Of a stretch of 64,000 nucleotides of DNA, positions 37,470-51,338 are shown one piece after another. The notes under the pieces are model-generated. The model saw only the letters and a program-made list of their open reading frames with translations, made no database searches and was not told where the DNA came from. This DNA is from RH-AL1 sp965198715 (lineage in GTDB: Bacteria > Pseudomonadota > Alphaproteobacteria > Rhizobiales > Beijerinckiaceae), in the NCBI GenBank assembly GCA_965198715.1, contig CBDAPV010000001.1, positions 1,054,001 to 1,118,000 on the forward strand, given 5' to 3'. How positions within the stretch are numbered: the first letter of the stretch is position 1; every line of letters starts with the position of its first letter. The position numbers and the translations under genes were made by a program.

Positions 37470-37787
37470 GAACAACTCACCAACAGGAACGCAACATGCG
37501 TCGTGACCTTGTTGAGGTGCTCTAAACAAACACTAACGCGTTGACGTCGCGTCACGTCGGTGAATGGGACACGAGCCGAAGAGGGCGCGCGATTCCTCAC
37601 CCAGGTCGCGGCTGTCGTCGTCCGACCTAAACCGCTGATAACGCGCGTTGATCGGCACACCAGTCCGGGGGCGCGGCATAGCACGAGGTGTGGCAACGTC
37701 GATCGACCGGGCGGCTTCCGCACGGCCGCGAGAGGCCTTGTTAAGCTTATCGAAAGCATCGGTTGCTTTCATCGCGGTGAAGAAAAG
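37470..37787. promoter_or_regulatory. divergent promoter region between bcsS and hybrid kinase
   Basis: This 318-bp gap must hold the promoters of the seven-gene cellulose operon (leftward) and of the kinase gene (rightward). I cannot assign a certain -35/-10 pair. AT-richer blocks lie at 37510-37545 and 37740-37790. The kinase leader contains a small hairpin (separate entry). Confidence 0.45.
37752..37770 (+). promoter_or_regulatory. hairpin in the kinase leader
   Basis: GAAAGCA-TCGGT-TGCTTTC is a perfect 7-bp stem with a five-base loop ending 17 bases before the kinase ATG at 37788. It abuts the likely ribosome binding region (GGTGAAG). It could be a leader structure or an operator palindrome. 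Confidence 0.4.
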
Positions 37788-39641
<1,854 letters not shown>

Positions 39642-39666
39642 CGAGCGCTAGCTATCGCGGGGCTGG

Positions 39667-42543
39667 CTAATGTCCCAGCCGCTCCAGCAGGTCGCGGACG
39701 TGGACCTGATCCGCCTTGTAGTTGCCGGTCAGCGTGTACATCACGAGATTGATGCCGCCGCGCAGCGCCATCTCGTGCTGGCGCGGATCCCCTGGCACGA
39801 GGGGATAGATCGCCTCGCCGTACTCGTCCCCGGCCCAGCCGGCGGCGAGGTCGTTGCTGGTCAGGACGATCGGCGAGACGCCGTCGCCGGAGCGGGCGGG
39901 GTGGCGCTGGTTGTCGCCGATCGGCGGCGGCAGCGCCTCGATCCAGGTCTGGCCCGAGGCGTAGCGGCCGATGAAATTGTCGATGAGGTAGAAGGTCTTC
40001 GTCACCACGTGGTCGGCCGGGATCGGCTCAAGCTCCGGCACGTCGACGCCGCCCGAGAGCAGCTGGCGCAGCCAGGCGGCGGCCGGCGTCGGCTCGGCCC
40101 CGGGCCGGGCGGTCAGGGCGTCGCGAGTGTCGAACACCACGGTGCCACCCTGGCGCATGTAGGCGGCAATCTTCTCGACGGCCTTCTGCGGCGGCTGCGG
40201 GTTCGAGGCGACGATCGGCCAGTAGATGATGGGATAGAAGGCGAGTTCGTCCTTGGCCGGATCGATCCCGATCGGATCGCCCGGGTCGAGCGAGGTGCGC
40301 GCCGCGAGGGTGGTGGAGAGCGAGGTGAGGCCTTGCTTGCTGATCTCGTCGACCTTGGCCTCGCCGCTGATCACGTAGGCGAGGCGTACCGAGAGGGCGG
40401 ACGCGAGGTCCGAAGGCGAGATCTTGATCGGCGGCGGCGGCGGCGGCTTGGCCGGCACGCTCATGTCGACGGCGGCCGATGCGGCGAACGCAGGGCGCGG
40501 CACCGGCAGGCTGGCGAGGCCGAGGCCCAGCGCGAGGACGAGCGAGGCGGTCGCGGCGCGGCGCGCTTGGTGGCGCCCGAGCTTGCCGGCGAGCCACAGC
40601 GTGGCGAGGCCGTCGAGAAGAAACAGTAGGAAAGCGCCGGCCACGAGCCAGGGTCGCAGGTCGATGGGCTCGGCCGCCTTCAGCGCGGCGCTGCCGAGCT
40701 TGAGGCCGGAGAGGTCGGCGGCGGAGATCTTCTCAATGGGCAACAGGGTATTGACCGCCAGCAGCGCGTCGGCTGGGCCGTAGAAGCCTGGCGGATGCTC
40801 GGCGGTGGCAGAACCGGCGAAGCTCACCGGCACCGGCTTGGCGGTCGCCGGAGGGCTGCCGAGGACGCCGAAGCCGTCGAGGATGCGAGAGGGCGCTTCC
40901 GTCTCGACCTGGCGGCTGGCGACGGCGGCCTGCTGCTCGTCCACGCGCGCTTCCGTGTCCTTGACGGCACGCGCGGTCTCTCCCGACAGCGCCACGATCT
41001 TCTTCAGCATGTCGACGAAGAGCCCCGAGATCGGCAGGTTGGACCAGGTGGTGTCGGCGGTGACGTGAAACAGCACCACGCGGCCCTTTCCGCGAGACGC
41101 GGCGGTGACGAGAGGGGTGCCGTCGGAGAGCTGCGCCCAGGTCTTGGCCGGCAGGCCGGGCTCGGGTTCGGCCAGCACCTGGCGGGTCACGGTGACCTCC
41201 TTGGGCACCTTCAGCCCGACGAAGGGGCTCGGCGGCTCGAATGGTGCCAGCGCCTTGGGCTGCTCCCAGGAGAGCGAGCCGCCGAGCACGCGACCGCCGC
41301 GGCGCAGCGTGACCGGCACGAGGTCGTCGGCGGTGCCGGAGAGCCGCGTGCCGGCGAAGCGCACGAGCAGTCCGCCTTGGTCCACCCATCGGGAGAGCCG
41401 GTCGCGGATCGGCCCGGTGATGGTGCCGACGTCGGCCAGCACGAGCACGTTGACGCGATCGTCGAGCATGGCGCCGATGGGGTCGGCCGCGCCGGGCTTG
41501 GGCTCGTGCACGTCGGCGAACGGCGACAGCGCCTTCGAAAGATAATAGCCGGGCGCCAGCAGCGGCTGGTCGGTGTCGGCGGTGTCGCCCGAGACGATGC
41601 CGACGCTGCGCCGCTTCCAGCGCGAGTCGAGCAGGGTCACGGCGCCGGCGGAATGGCCGCCGACGAGCTCGAGCCGGGCGATGTCGTTGCGCAGCTCCCC
41701 CGGCAGGTCGAAGCGCGCATCGGCCTCGGTCCGGCCCGCGGGCAACGCGTAGGGCGCCTCCCCGATGGTGAGGCCCTTCAGGTCGAGCGCGCGAACGCGG
41801 CCGCGCACCTCCGCGGCAGGGCGCGAGCGCATCACGCGCACGGCGAGACTGCCGGCATCGTTGCGCGGGTCGACGATCGCCTCGACGGGCGTGTCGTCGG
41901 CGATCAGCGTGGTCTCGGCGGGCAGGGCGGCCAGCGCCTCGCCGAAAGCGCGCGCGCCGCCGCGCTCCAGGCCGTCGGCGATCCACACGATGGTCGTGCC
42001 GGGCGTCTTGCCAGCGAAGGCCTGGATGGCAGCGCCGGCAGCGGCGCGGTCCGGCTCGATCGGCTGCGGCTTGATCGCGCGCAGCCGCTCCAGCACCGCG
42101 GCGGCGTCGAGCGGGATGACGGTCTTGCCGCCGTCCGACATGGCGACCACGGCCACTGGCCGACCGACCTGCCGCGCCGCCTCGATGCGCTGGCCGGCGG
42201 CGACCACGCGCCTGTCCCAGGCGGGCGCCGCCGCCCAGCCGTCGTCGATCGCCACTACGAGAGGACCCCTGCCCCTGTCGCCGGCCCCGATCGGGTTCCA
42301 GATCGGCCCGGCCATGGCGAGAATCACCAGGCCCGCCAGCACTAGGCGCAGCAGCAGCAGCCACCACGGCGTGGACGCCGGCGTCTCATCCTTCGGCTTG
42401 AGGTCGAGGATCAGCTTCAGCGGCGGGAACGGGATCCGCTCCGGTCGCGGCGGCGTGACCTTGAGCAGAACGTAGAGCACCGGCAGCACGGCGAGGGCGA
42501 CGAGCGCGAAGGGCACGGCGAAAGCAAGCGGCAGGCCCAGCAT
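39667..42543 (-). CDS. DUF4159 protein with BatA-like membrane N-terminus
   Basis: A 958-residue inner membrane protein, third gene of a MoxR-DUF58-DUF4159 set. The N-terminal BatA-type segment is typical (PFALVALAVLPVLYVLLKVT, PPRPERIPFPPLKLI, WLLLLRLVLAGLVILAMAGP), followed by a vWA-like region (VVAIDDGWAAAPAWDRR). A mid-protein helix (WLVAGAFLLFLLDGLATLWL) and the DUF4159 domain at the end follow (AYVISGEAKVDEISKQGL, ELAFYPIIYWPIVA, AAYMRQGGTVVFDTRD, DHVVTKTFYLIDNFIGRY). Its ATG directly follows the DUF58 stop. Such operons are linked in the literature to envelope/aerotolerance-like functions; the specific role is unknown. Confidence 0.85.
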   Translation of the reverse strand: MLGLPLAFAVPFALVALAVLPVLYVLLKVTPPRPERIPFPPLKLILDLKPKDETPASTPWWLLLLRLVLAGLVILAMAGPIWNPIGAGDRGRGPLVVAIDDGWAAAPAWDRRVVAAGQRIEAARQVGRPVAVVAMSDGGKTVIPLDAAAVLERLRAIKPQPIEPDRAAAGAAIQAFAGKTPGTTIVWIADGLERGGARAFGEALAALPAETTLIADDTPVEAIVDPRNDAGSLAVRVMRSRPAAEVRGRVRALDLKGLTIGEAPYALPAGRTEADARFDLPGELRNDIARLELVGGHSAGAVTLLDSRWKRRSVGIVSGDTADTDQPLLAPGYYLSKALSPFADVHEPKPGAADPIGAMLDDRVNVLVLADVGTITGPIRDRLSRWVDQGGLLVRFAGTRLSGTADDLVPVTLRRGGRVLGGSLSWEQPKALAPFEPPSPFVGLKVPKEVTVTRQVLAEPEPGLPAKTWAQLSDGTPLVTAASRGKGRVVLFHVTADTTWSNLPISGLFVDMLKKIVALSGETARAVKDTEARVDEQQAAVASRQVETEAPSRILDGFGVLGSPPATAKPVPVSFAGSATAEHPPGFYGPADALLAVNTLLPIEKISAADLSGLKLGSAALKAAEPIDLRPWLVAGAFLLFLLDGLATLWLAGKLGRHQARRAATASLVLALGLGLASLPVPRPAFAASAAVDMSVPAKPPPPPPIKISPSDLASALSVRLAYVISGEAKVDEISKQGLTSLSTTLAARTSLDPGDPIGIDPAKDELAFYPIIYWPIVASNPQPPQKAVEKIAAYMRQGGTVVFDTRDALTARPGAEPTPAAAWLRQLLSGGVDVPELEPIPADHVVTKTFYLIDNFIGRYASGQTWIEALPPPIGDNQRHPARSGDGVSPIVLTSNDLAAGWAGDEYGEAIYPLVPGDPRQHEMALRGGINLVMYTLTGNYKADQVHVRDLLERLGH

Positions 42544-43473
42544 CTAGGCGACCCCTGCGGCGAAGACGTCGGCGCTCTGTTCGAGGCGCGTGCGAAGGTT
42601 CAGCAGCGCCTCGGAGGCCGGCCGATCGGTACGATGGATGGCGAGGCTCCAGCCCTTGCCGCGGCAGATCTCGCGAATGGCGTCGCGGTGCGCGGCAAGG
42701 CGGCGGACGTAATCGTCGCGGAAGCGCTCGGCCAAGCCGACACGCATGGTGGTGTTGGAATCGACGTCGCGAAACTCGGTCTGGCCGGCGAAGGGAAAGG
42801 TCTCCTCCACAGGGTCGGCGATCATCACGAGGTGGCCGCGGGCGCCGCGCGCCGCCAGCGCGCCGATGCGGGCCTCGATCTGGTCGGGCGGGGTAAGGAA
42901 GTCACTCAGCAGCACGGCGCGCACGCGCGGCGCCAGGGTGAGCGGCTGCGGCAGCTCGTCTTCGGCATCGGTGGCATGGATCAGCGCCTCGGCGAAGCGC
43001 TCGATGACGTTGCGGGTGGCGAGCGGCCGGGTCAGGCCGAGGAGGCCGACGCGCTCGCCGCCGCGCACCAGCAGGTCGGCGGCGGCGAGGCCGAGCACGA
43101 CGGCGCGGTCGAGCTTGGGCTGCAGGGCCAGGCGCGACTCGAACGCCATCGAGGCGGAACGGTCGATCCACACCCAGACAGTGTGGGCCGATTCCCACTC
43201 GCGCTCGCGAACGAAGATCTTGTCGTCGCGCGCCGAGCGCCGCCAGTCGACGCGGGCGACTGATTCGCCGGCGACGAAGGGCCGGAACTGCCAGAACGTC
43301 TCGCCGATGCCCGCCCGGCGACGGCCGTGGACGCCGTGCATCACGCCCGACGCGATCTCCTTGGCGGCGACGACCAGGGCCGGCAGGCGGCGCGCGAGCG
43401 AGAGGGCGCCATGCTGCTGCACCGGCCCGAGCACGGTCTCGGAGGGGTCGAGGGTGCGGGCGCCGGTGGTCAT
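42544..43473 (-). CDS. DUF58 domain protein
   Basis: A 309-residue protein from the ATG at 43473 (a start five codons upstream is also open). The DUF58 signature is clear: FWQFRPFVAGESVARVDWRR, SARDDKIFVREREWE, then a vWA-like segment with TVWVWIDRSASMAF (DxSxS-like metal site). LLSDFLTPPDQIEARI and HLVMIADPVEETFPFAG follow. In MoxR operons it is thought to be a partner whose assembly or activity MoxR controls. The stop and the next start abut without a gap. Confidence 0.85.
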   Translation of the reverse strand: MTTGARTLDPSETVLGPVQQHGALSLARRLPALVVAAKEIASGVMHGVHGRRRAGIGETFWQFRPFVAGESVARVDWRRSARDDKIFVREREWESAHTVWVWIDRSASMAFESRLALQPKLDRAVVLGLAAADLLVRGGERVGLLGLTRPLATRNVIERFAEALIHATDAEDELPQPLTLAPRVRAVLLSDFLTPPDQIEARIGALAARGARGHLVMIADPVEETFPFAGQTEFRDVDSNTTMRVGLAERFRDDYVRRLAAHRDAIREICRGKGWSLAIHRTDRPASEALLNLRTRLEQSADVFAAGVA

Positions 43474-43490
43474 GGGTGAGCACAACATTC

Positions 43491-43598
43491 GTCATTCCTG
43501 GGCGCCGAAGGCGAACCCGGAACCGGTGTGCTTCTGCGTTTCCGGCGGGCGCGAGGCTCACCGGTTCCGGATCTCCGCTGCGCTGCGTCCGGAATGAC
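43491..43598. repeat. dispersed intergenic palindromic element
   Basis: A 108-bp element between the moxR and DUF58 genes. Its termini GTCATTCC (43491-43498) and GGAATGAC (43591-43598) are inverted. An internal 12-bp pair, CCGGAACCGGTG (43517-43528) and CACCGGTTCCGG (43559-43570), is also perfect, so transcribed RNA would fold into a long stem. Interior GGGCGCCGAAGGCGAACCC resembles 22071-22113. It fits the palindromic intergenic repeats common in Rhizobiales. It would be transcribed within the moxR-DUF58 message. Confidence 0.75.
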
Positions 43599-43603
43599 GT
43601 AGA

Positions 43604-44626
<1,023 letters not shown>

Positions 44627-44701
44627 GGACGGGCGGCTTCCTCGGGCTTATTGCGGCGTCTTCTTCGGACTGCCGACCTTGGCGCCCAATGAGTTGCAAT
44701 T

Positions 44702-45265
44702 ATGACTGATGACGTCGCCTCGGAGAAGCTGCCGGATGGTCGCCTGCAATCGCTGATGGCGGCGGTCGGTGGGCTGGAGGCGCGCGGGCCGGCGCCGGTC
44801 CATCTCTGGCATCCGCCCTTCTGCGGCGACATCGCCATGCGCATCGCCGCCGACGGCACCTGGTTCTACCAGGGCACGCCGATCACGAGGGCACCGCTGG
44901 TGCGGCTGTTCGCCTCCGTGCTGCGCAAGGATGCCGAGCGCTTCGTGCTGGTGACCCCGGTCGAATGCCTTGGCATCGAGGTCGAGGATGCGCCCTTCGC
45001 CGCCGTCGCCATGGCCGAGCACGGGGGCAGGCTCAGCTTCGTCACCAACCTCGGCGACGAGGTCGAGGCCGGGGACGAGCATCCGCTGCGCTTCGAAACG
45101 GAAGACGACGGCGGCGTGAAGCCCTACGTGCAGGTGCGCGGCGGCCTCTGGGCGCGGCTGACGCGCTCCCTGGCGATCGATCTGCTCGACCGTGCCGAAG
45201 AGGAGGACGGAACGCTAACGATCCGTTCCGGCGCGGCGGTATTTTCCATCGCCAAGCCGGAATGA
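44702..45265 (+). CDS. DUF1285 family protein
   Basis: A 187-residue soluble protein. The family pattern is evident: PAPVHLWHPPFCGDIAMRIA, GTWFYQGTPITRAPLVRLFA, VLRKDAERFVLVTPVECLGI, EVEDAPFAAVAM, and RGGLWARLTRSLAIDLLD. Structures of relatives show a two-part alpha/beta fold without known activity. It is the first gene of a tight operon (4-bp overlaps throughout) with CoA pyrophosphatase, DUF6111 and CCA transferase, an order conserved in Rhizobiales. It is divergent from moxR. Confidence 0.85.
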   Translation: MTDDVASEKLPDGRLQSLMAAVGGLEARGPAPVHLWHPPFCGDIAMRIAADGTWFYQGTPITRAPLVRLFASVLRKDAERFVLVTPVECLGIEVEDAPFAAVAMAEHGGRLSFVTNLGDEVEAGDEHPLRFETEDDGGVKPYVQVRGGLWARLTRSLAIDLLDRAEEEDGTLTIRSGAAVFSIAKPE

Positions 45266-45948
45266 GCGGGATGATGCCGCGCGTATCCTCCCCCTTGCAA
45301 CGGGGCGAAGATTTGACGGCCGAGGCCACCTTCGCCCGCGTCGCGGCGCGGGTCGAGCGCGACCTTGCGAAAGACGCGCTCGACGTCGCCGTGACCCCGC
45401 CCTTCGGCGACCATTCCCTCAATGACTGGGTGATCGAGCCTGCCTTCCTGAGTGGCGCGCGCGCGGCCGCCGTGCTGATCGGCCTAGTGCCGCGGCCAGA
45501 AGGCGTCGGCGTGATCCTGACCCAGCGCACCGCCGGCCTGCGCGACCATGCCGGGCAGGTCGCCTTTCCCGGCGGCAAGATCGATCCCGGCGACGCCACA
45601 CCCGCCCACGCGGCGTGCCGCGAGGCCTATGAGGAGATCGGCCTCGATCCGGCCCGCATCACCGTCCTCGGCCACCTCGGCGGCTATCTCACACGCACCG
45701 GCTTCCGCATCATCCCGGTGGTGGCGCGCGTCGAACCGCCCTTCGCGCTCCGGCTCAATGCGGCGGAGGTGGTCGAAGCCTTCGAGGTGCCTCTCGCGTT
45801 CCTGATGGATCCGGCCAACCACCGGCTGGCGGAGCGCGAGTGGCAGGGAACGATACGCTTTTTCTACTCGATCGAGTTCGGCGAGCGCCGGATCTGGGGC
45901 GTCACCGCCGGCATCCTCCGCGTCTTCTACGAGAGGCTTCTCGGATGA
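45262..45948 (+). CDS. NUDIX hydrolase, CoA pyrophosphatase type
   Basis: A 228-residue enzyme from the ATG that overlaps the DUF1285 stop (ATGA). The CoA-specific NUDIX signature is present: VILTQRTAGLRDHAGQVAFP then GGKIDPGDATPAHAACREAY and EEIGLD, giving the REx2EE metal-binding core. Relatives split CoA into phosphopantetheine and 3',5'-ADP. The first ~55 residues are a helical extension. A cytosolic housekeeping role is likely. Confidence 0.85.
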   Translation: MSGMMPRVSSPLQRGEDLTAEATFARVAARVERDLAKDALDVAVTPPFGDHSLNDWVIEPAFLSGARAAAVLIGLVPRPEGVGVILTQRTAGLRDHAGQVAFPGGKIDPGDATPAHAACREAYEEIGLDPARITVLGHLGGYLTRTGFRIIPVVARVEPPFALRLNAAEVVEAFEVPLAFLMDPANHRLAEREWQGTIRFFYSIEFGERRIWGVTAGILRVFYERLLG

Positions 45949-46205
45949 TCCGCGTGCTCCCCCGCCTGCTCCTCTTCTTCCTCGTGCCGTTCCTGCTCTA
46001 CCTGCTGTGGCTGGCGGCACGGCTGCAGAACCCGCTCGTCTTCGATCGCTGGACGCGCAAGGTGCTGGTGCCGCTCTCGCTGGCCGGGCTCGGCTGCGTC
46101 CTCGCCGGCATGGTCCTGATCGGTGTCACCGCGCCGCGCTACGAGGGCGGCTACCTGCCGGCTCATGTCGAGAACGGCCGCATCGTGCCCGGCCGCATGC
46201 AGTGA
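45945..46205 (+). CDS. DUF6111 family small membrane protein
   Basis: An 86-residue protein with two predicted membrane helices (LPRLLLFFLVPFLLYLLWLA and LVPLSLAGLGCVLAGMVLIG), an intervening basic loop (FDRWTRKV) and a polar C-terminus (GGYLPAHVENGRIVPGRMQ). Both ends overlap neighbours by four bases. The family is conserved in this operon position in Rhizobiales; its function is unknown. Confidence 0.85.
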   Translation: MIRVLPRLLLFFLVPFLLYLLWLAARLQNPLVFDRWTRKVLVPLSLAGLGCVLAGMVLIGVTAPRYEGGYLPAHVENGRIVPGRMQ

Positions 46206-47425
46206 CGCCCACGCGCGTCCTGCTGGCCGATCCCGGCCTCGCCCGCGTCCTCGCGCTGCTGAACGGCGATGGCGAGCAGGCCCGCGTGGTGGGTGGTGCC
46301 GTGCGCAACGCGCTGATGGGCCGGCCGCACACCGACCACGACGTGACGACGACGGCGGTTCCCGACGTGGTGGTCGCCCGCGCCAGGGCGGCCGGGTTGC
46401 GCACCATCCCCACCGGTATCGCCCACGGCACCGTCACCGTGCTGGCCGAGGGTCGGCCTTTCGAGGTGACCACCTTGCGCGAGGACGTCGAGACCGACGG
46501 GCGCCACGCGGTGATCCGCTTCGGCCGCGACTTCGAGCAGGACGCGATGCGCCGCGACTTCACGATCAACGCGCTGAGCGTCGACCTCGCAGGCCGCATC
46601 CACGACTATACCGGAGGCCTCGACGACCTCGCGGCGGAACGCGTGCGTTTCATCGGTGATCCGGCCACGCGCATCCGCGAGGACTACCTGCGCACGCTGC
46701 GCTTCTTCCGCTTCTCCGCCGAATACGCCGGCGGCGCTCTCGATCCCGATGGGCTGGCGGCGACGGTGGTCGAGCGCGACGGGCTGGCCCGACTCTCGCG
46801 CGAGCGCGTGCGCCAGGAGTTGCTGAAGCTCGTCGCCGCGCGCCGTGCGCCCGAAGCGGTGGCGGCGATGAGCGAGGCAGGGCTGCTGGGGCCGCTGCTG
46901 ACCGGCGTGCCGCAGCCGCGCCGTCTCGCCCGTCTCGTGGCGATCGCCCCGGAGGCCGGCGCGCTTCCGCGCCTCGCCGCACTCGGCGTGATTGTTCCCG
47001 AGGATGCCGAGCGCCTGCGCGAGATGCTGAAGCTCTCCAACGCAGAGGAGGCGCGGCTGGAAGCGGCGGCCGAGGTGCTGGCGCGGCTGCACGGCGGTGT
47101 CGAGCCGCCCTCGCCGCGCCTTCTGCGCGAACTCCTGTTCGACCGCGGCCGCACCGGCGCCGACGACGGCGTGCTCCTGGCCTGGACGGAAAGCGGCGCA
47201 CCGGTCGACGACGCGGGCTGGGCGGCGGCGCGGCGCTTCCTCGCCGACACGCCGGAGCCGCGACTTCCCTTTTCCGGCTCGGACCTCATCGCCCGCGGCA
47301 TTCCCGCCGGCAAGCCGCTCGGCGCGGCGTTGAAGCGCCTCCAGGCGGCCTGGATCCGCGCCGGCTTCCCGCAGGATCCGCACACGCTGGCCGAGTTGCT
47401 GGAGCGGGCGATGTCGGAAAGCTGA
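46202..47425 (+). CDS. cca: CCA tRNA nucleotidyltransferase
   Basis: A 407-residue class II nucleotidyltransferase that builds or repairs the 3' CCA end of tRNA. The start is GTG at 46202, overlapping the DUF6111 stop (GTGA). The head domain has RVVGGAVRNALMGRPHTDHD with the two catalytic Asp (DHD), then GTVTVLAEGRPFEVTTLRED, DAMRRDFTINALSVD (the RRDF motif), DYTGGLDDL and IREDYLRTLRFFRF with the ERV/EDxxR template pocket. The C-terminal part is helical. It is the last gene of its operon. Confidence 0.9.
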   Translation: MTPTRVLLADPGLARVLALLNGDGEQARVVGGAVRNALMGRPHTDHDVTTTAVPDVVVARARAAGLRTIPTGIAHGTVTVLAEGRPFEVTTLREDVETDGRHAVIRFGRDFEQDAMRRDFTINALSVDLAGRIHDYTGGLDDLAAERVRFIGDPATRIREDYLRTLRFFRFSAEYAGGALDPDGLAATVVERDGLARLSRERVRQELLKLVAARRAPEAVAAMSEAGLLGPLLTGVPQPRRLARLVAIAPEAGALPRLAALGVIVPEDAERLREMLKLSNAEEARLEAAAEVLARLHGGVEPPSPRLLRELLFDRGRTGADDGVLLAWTESGAPVDDAGWAAARRFLADTPEPRLPFSGSDLIARGIPAGKPLGAALKRLQAAWIRAGFPQDPHTLAELLERAMSES

Positions 47426-47456
47426 TCCTTCATGCGCAGCGCAGGGGGGAATGCGC

Positions 47457-48332
47457 TTACCAAATCGCGCCGGGCAAGGCGTCGAGTGGAAGCACGAGAA
47501 AGCGCCGTCCCGCGGCGTCCTTCTCCGGCAGCCGGCCGGCATTGATGTTCACCTGCAGCGCGTGGAGGATCAGCCGGGGCATCGGGAGCGTCCCGTCGCG
47601 CGCCTCGCGCAGCGCGACGAAAGCCTCGACACCAATGCCGCCGCCCGCGTGGATGTTGCCGGCCTTCTGCTCGCCGACGGTGCTCTCCCAGCGCGGCTCC
47701 CGCCCGCCCTGACCGTAATCGTGGCCGACGAACAGTCGCGTCGTGTCGGGTAAAGCGAGAATGCGCTCGATCGAAGCGTGGAGCCTCGCAGCGCTACCGC
47801 CCGGGAAATCGGCGCGCGCGGTGCCGGTGTCCGGCATGAGCAGCGTGTCGTGGATGAAGGCCGCGTCCCCGACCACGAAGCTGATCGAGGCCAGCGTGTG
47901 GCCCGGCGAGTGCATCACGCGGACCGGCAGGTCACCGATGAAAAAGGTGTCTTCGTCCTCGAAGAGGCGATCCCATTGCGAGCCGTCGCAGCGAAAATCA
48001 CGGAAGCCATAGATCTCGGCCCAGAGCGCCTGGACGTCGCGGATGCGGGCGCCGGTGGCAATAGGCGCCCCGGTGCGCTGCTTGAGGTAGGCGGCGGCGG
48101 AGAGATGGTCGGCATGGGGATGGGTGTCGAGGATCCAAGCAAGCGTCAGATCGTGGGCCTTGACGTGGGCGAGCAACGCGTCGGCCGACGTCGTGGCGAC
48201 CGAGCCGGATTTCTCGTCGTAGTCGAGGATAGGGTCTATGATCGCGCAGCGCCCTGTGACGGGGCATGCGACGACGTATTGGACGCTGGAGGTGCGGGCG
48301 TCGTGAAAGCCCTGGACGATGGGGGTCCGCAT
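47457..48332 (-). CDS. MBL-fold metallohydrolase, persulfide-dioxygenase/Blh-like
   Basis: A 291-residue metallo-beta-lactamase-fold protein. Metal ligands are visible in THPHADHLSAAAYL (HxHxDH), HSPGHTLASISFVVG, DTLLMPDTGTARADFPGG and FVGHDYGQGGREP. The spacing and the GTARADFPGGSAA segment match the ETHE1/Blh group that oxidises glutathione persulfide to sulfite. It is divergent from acetyl-CoA synthetase. Other Blh genes sit with the BigR repressor; none is seen here. Confidence 0.8.
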   Translation of the reverse strand: MRTPIVQGFHDARTSSVQYVVACPVTGRCAIIDPILDYDEKSGSVATTSADALLAHVKAHDLTLAWILDTHPHADHLSAAAYLKQRTGAPIATGARIRDVQALWAEIYGFRDFRCDGSQWDRLFEDEDTFFIGDLPVRVMHSPGHTLASISFVVGDAAFIHDTLLMPDTGTARADFPGGSAARLHASIERILALPDTTRLFVGHDYGQGGREPRWESTVGEQKAGNIHAGGGIGVEAFVALREARDGTLPMPRLILHALQVNINAGRLPEKDAAGRRFLVLPLDALPGAIW

Positions 48333-48556
48333 GGCATGGTCCTAGACCGCGCTGCCGGCACGCACATGATGTGCCGAGCGGGCAAACCTGCGTCCGGAAA
48401 CCGGGTCGAAGAGGAACCCGGCGTTTGTAATTGGCGCAATCTTTCGCCGCGACCATCAAAAGCGGGATGTGCTGCGCCTGGCAGCGCGGTTAAGTGGAGT
48501 CGACGCGGAGCCGCAGCGTCCGCGACCAACAAGAATACAACAGCCGGGAGACAAAC

Positions 48557-50515
<1,959 letters not shown>

Positions 50516-50743
50516 TCTCGGCCCGCGACGCCCGAAGAAATTCTCGTCGTGTGGTGGAACCGCAAGATCTCCGGCGGAAATCGGGCCGAAGCGGGCGAAA
50601 TCGTGGTGCCGCTGCAACAGCGCCCGGCCAACAGGTCGGGTGCCTAACGTTTTAACTCGGCCTGAAGGACTGGTTTGCTAGTCTCCCGTCACGGACTGGG
50701 GCGCGTTCACGCCGGCGTATCGGCTAAGTCCAACGGGGATAAA

Positions 50744-51289
50744 ATGAGCAGGAACGTTTCGATCGGCCTTAAGGCCGGTGGCCTTTTTGCGTCCATCGCG
50801 ATGGGCGTTTCTTTCGCCGCCATGGCGGCGTTCTCGCCGGCGCAGGCCCGCCAGTCGGTGTCGGTCCCGTCCGACTACCCGGGCGGCATGATCATCATCA
50901 AGCAGAGCGAGCGCACGCTATACTACACTAACGGCGACGGCACGGCGCTGCGCTATCCCGTAGCCATCGGCAAGACCGGCAAAGCCTGGCGCGGCAAGAC
51001 CTACATCGAGGGCAAGTTCATCCGCCCGGACTGGTCGCCGCCCGAGGTCGTCTCGCGCGACCACCCCGAGCTGCCGGCCTTCATCCCGGGCGGCGCGCCC
51101 AACAACCCGATGGGCGCCGCGGCGCTGACGCTGCAACTCGACCAGGTCGCCATCCACGGCACCACGATGAAGATGCGCAAGTCGGTCGGCACCGCGGCCT
51201 CCTACGGCTGCATCCGCATGCTCAACGAGGACGTCACCGACCTCTACAGCCGCGTGCGGGTCGGCACGCCGGTCGTCTCGATCCCGTAA
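50744..51289 (+). CDS. L,D-transpeptidase (ErfK/YbiS family)
   Basis: A 181-residue exported enzyme. GGGGAT precedes the ATG at 50744, and the signal peptide runs SIGLKAGGLFASIAMGVSFA to FSPAQARQ. The YkuD domain has RTLYYTNGDGTALRYPVAIG, the His in VAIHGTTMKM and the nucleophile Cys156 in ASYGCIRMLNEDV. It forms 3-3 crosslinks in peptidoglycan or anchors proteins to it. Followed by a terminator at 51307, so it is likely transcribed alone. Confidence 0.9.
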   Translation: MSRNVSIGLKAGGLFASIAMGVSFAAMAAFSPAQARQSVSVPSDYPGGMIIIKQSERTLYYTNGDGTALRYPVAIGKTGKAWRGKTYIEGKFIRPDWSPPEVVSRDHPELPAFIPGGAPNNPMGAAALTLQLDQVAIHGTTMKMRKSVGTAASYGCIRMLNEDVTDLYSRVRVGTPVVSIP

Positions 51290-51306
51290 GCGACCTCACC
51301 ACCTAG

Positions 51307-51338
51307 AAAGGCGAAGGGTCTCGGCCTTTCGCCTTTTT
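51307..51338 (+). terminator. Rho-independent terminator after L,D-transpeptidase
   Basis: AAAGGCGAAGG and CCTTTCGCCTTT flank GTCTCGG and form a GC-containing stem with one bulge, ending in a T run. It lies 17 bases after the L,D-transpeptidase stop. Confidence 0.8.

Noticed and set aside
42634..43263. 209-codon plus-strand frame opposite DUF58
   Set aside because: Shadow of the DUF58 gene; no motif and no start signal.
50763..50790. Terminator-like hairpin with a T run (GGCCTTAAGGCC...GGCCTTTTT)
   Set aside because: It lies inside the signal-peptide coding region of the L,D-transpeptidase gene, not at a gene end.
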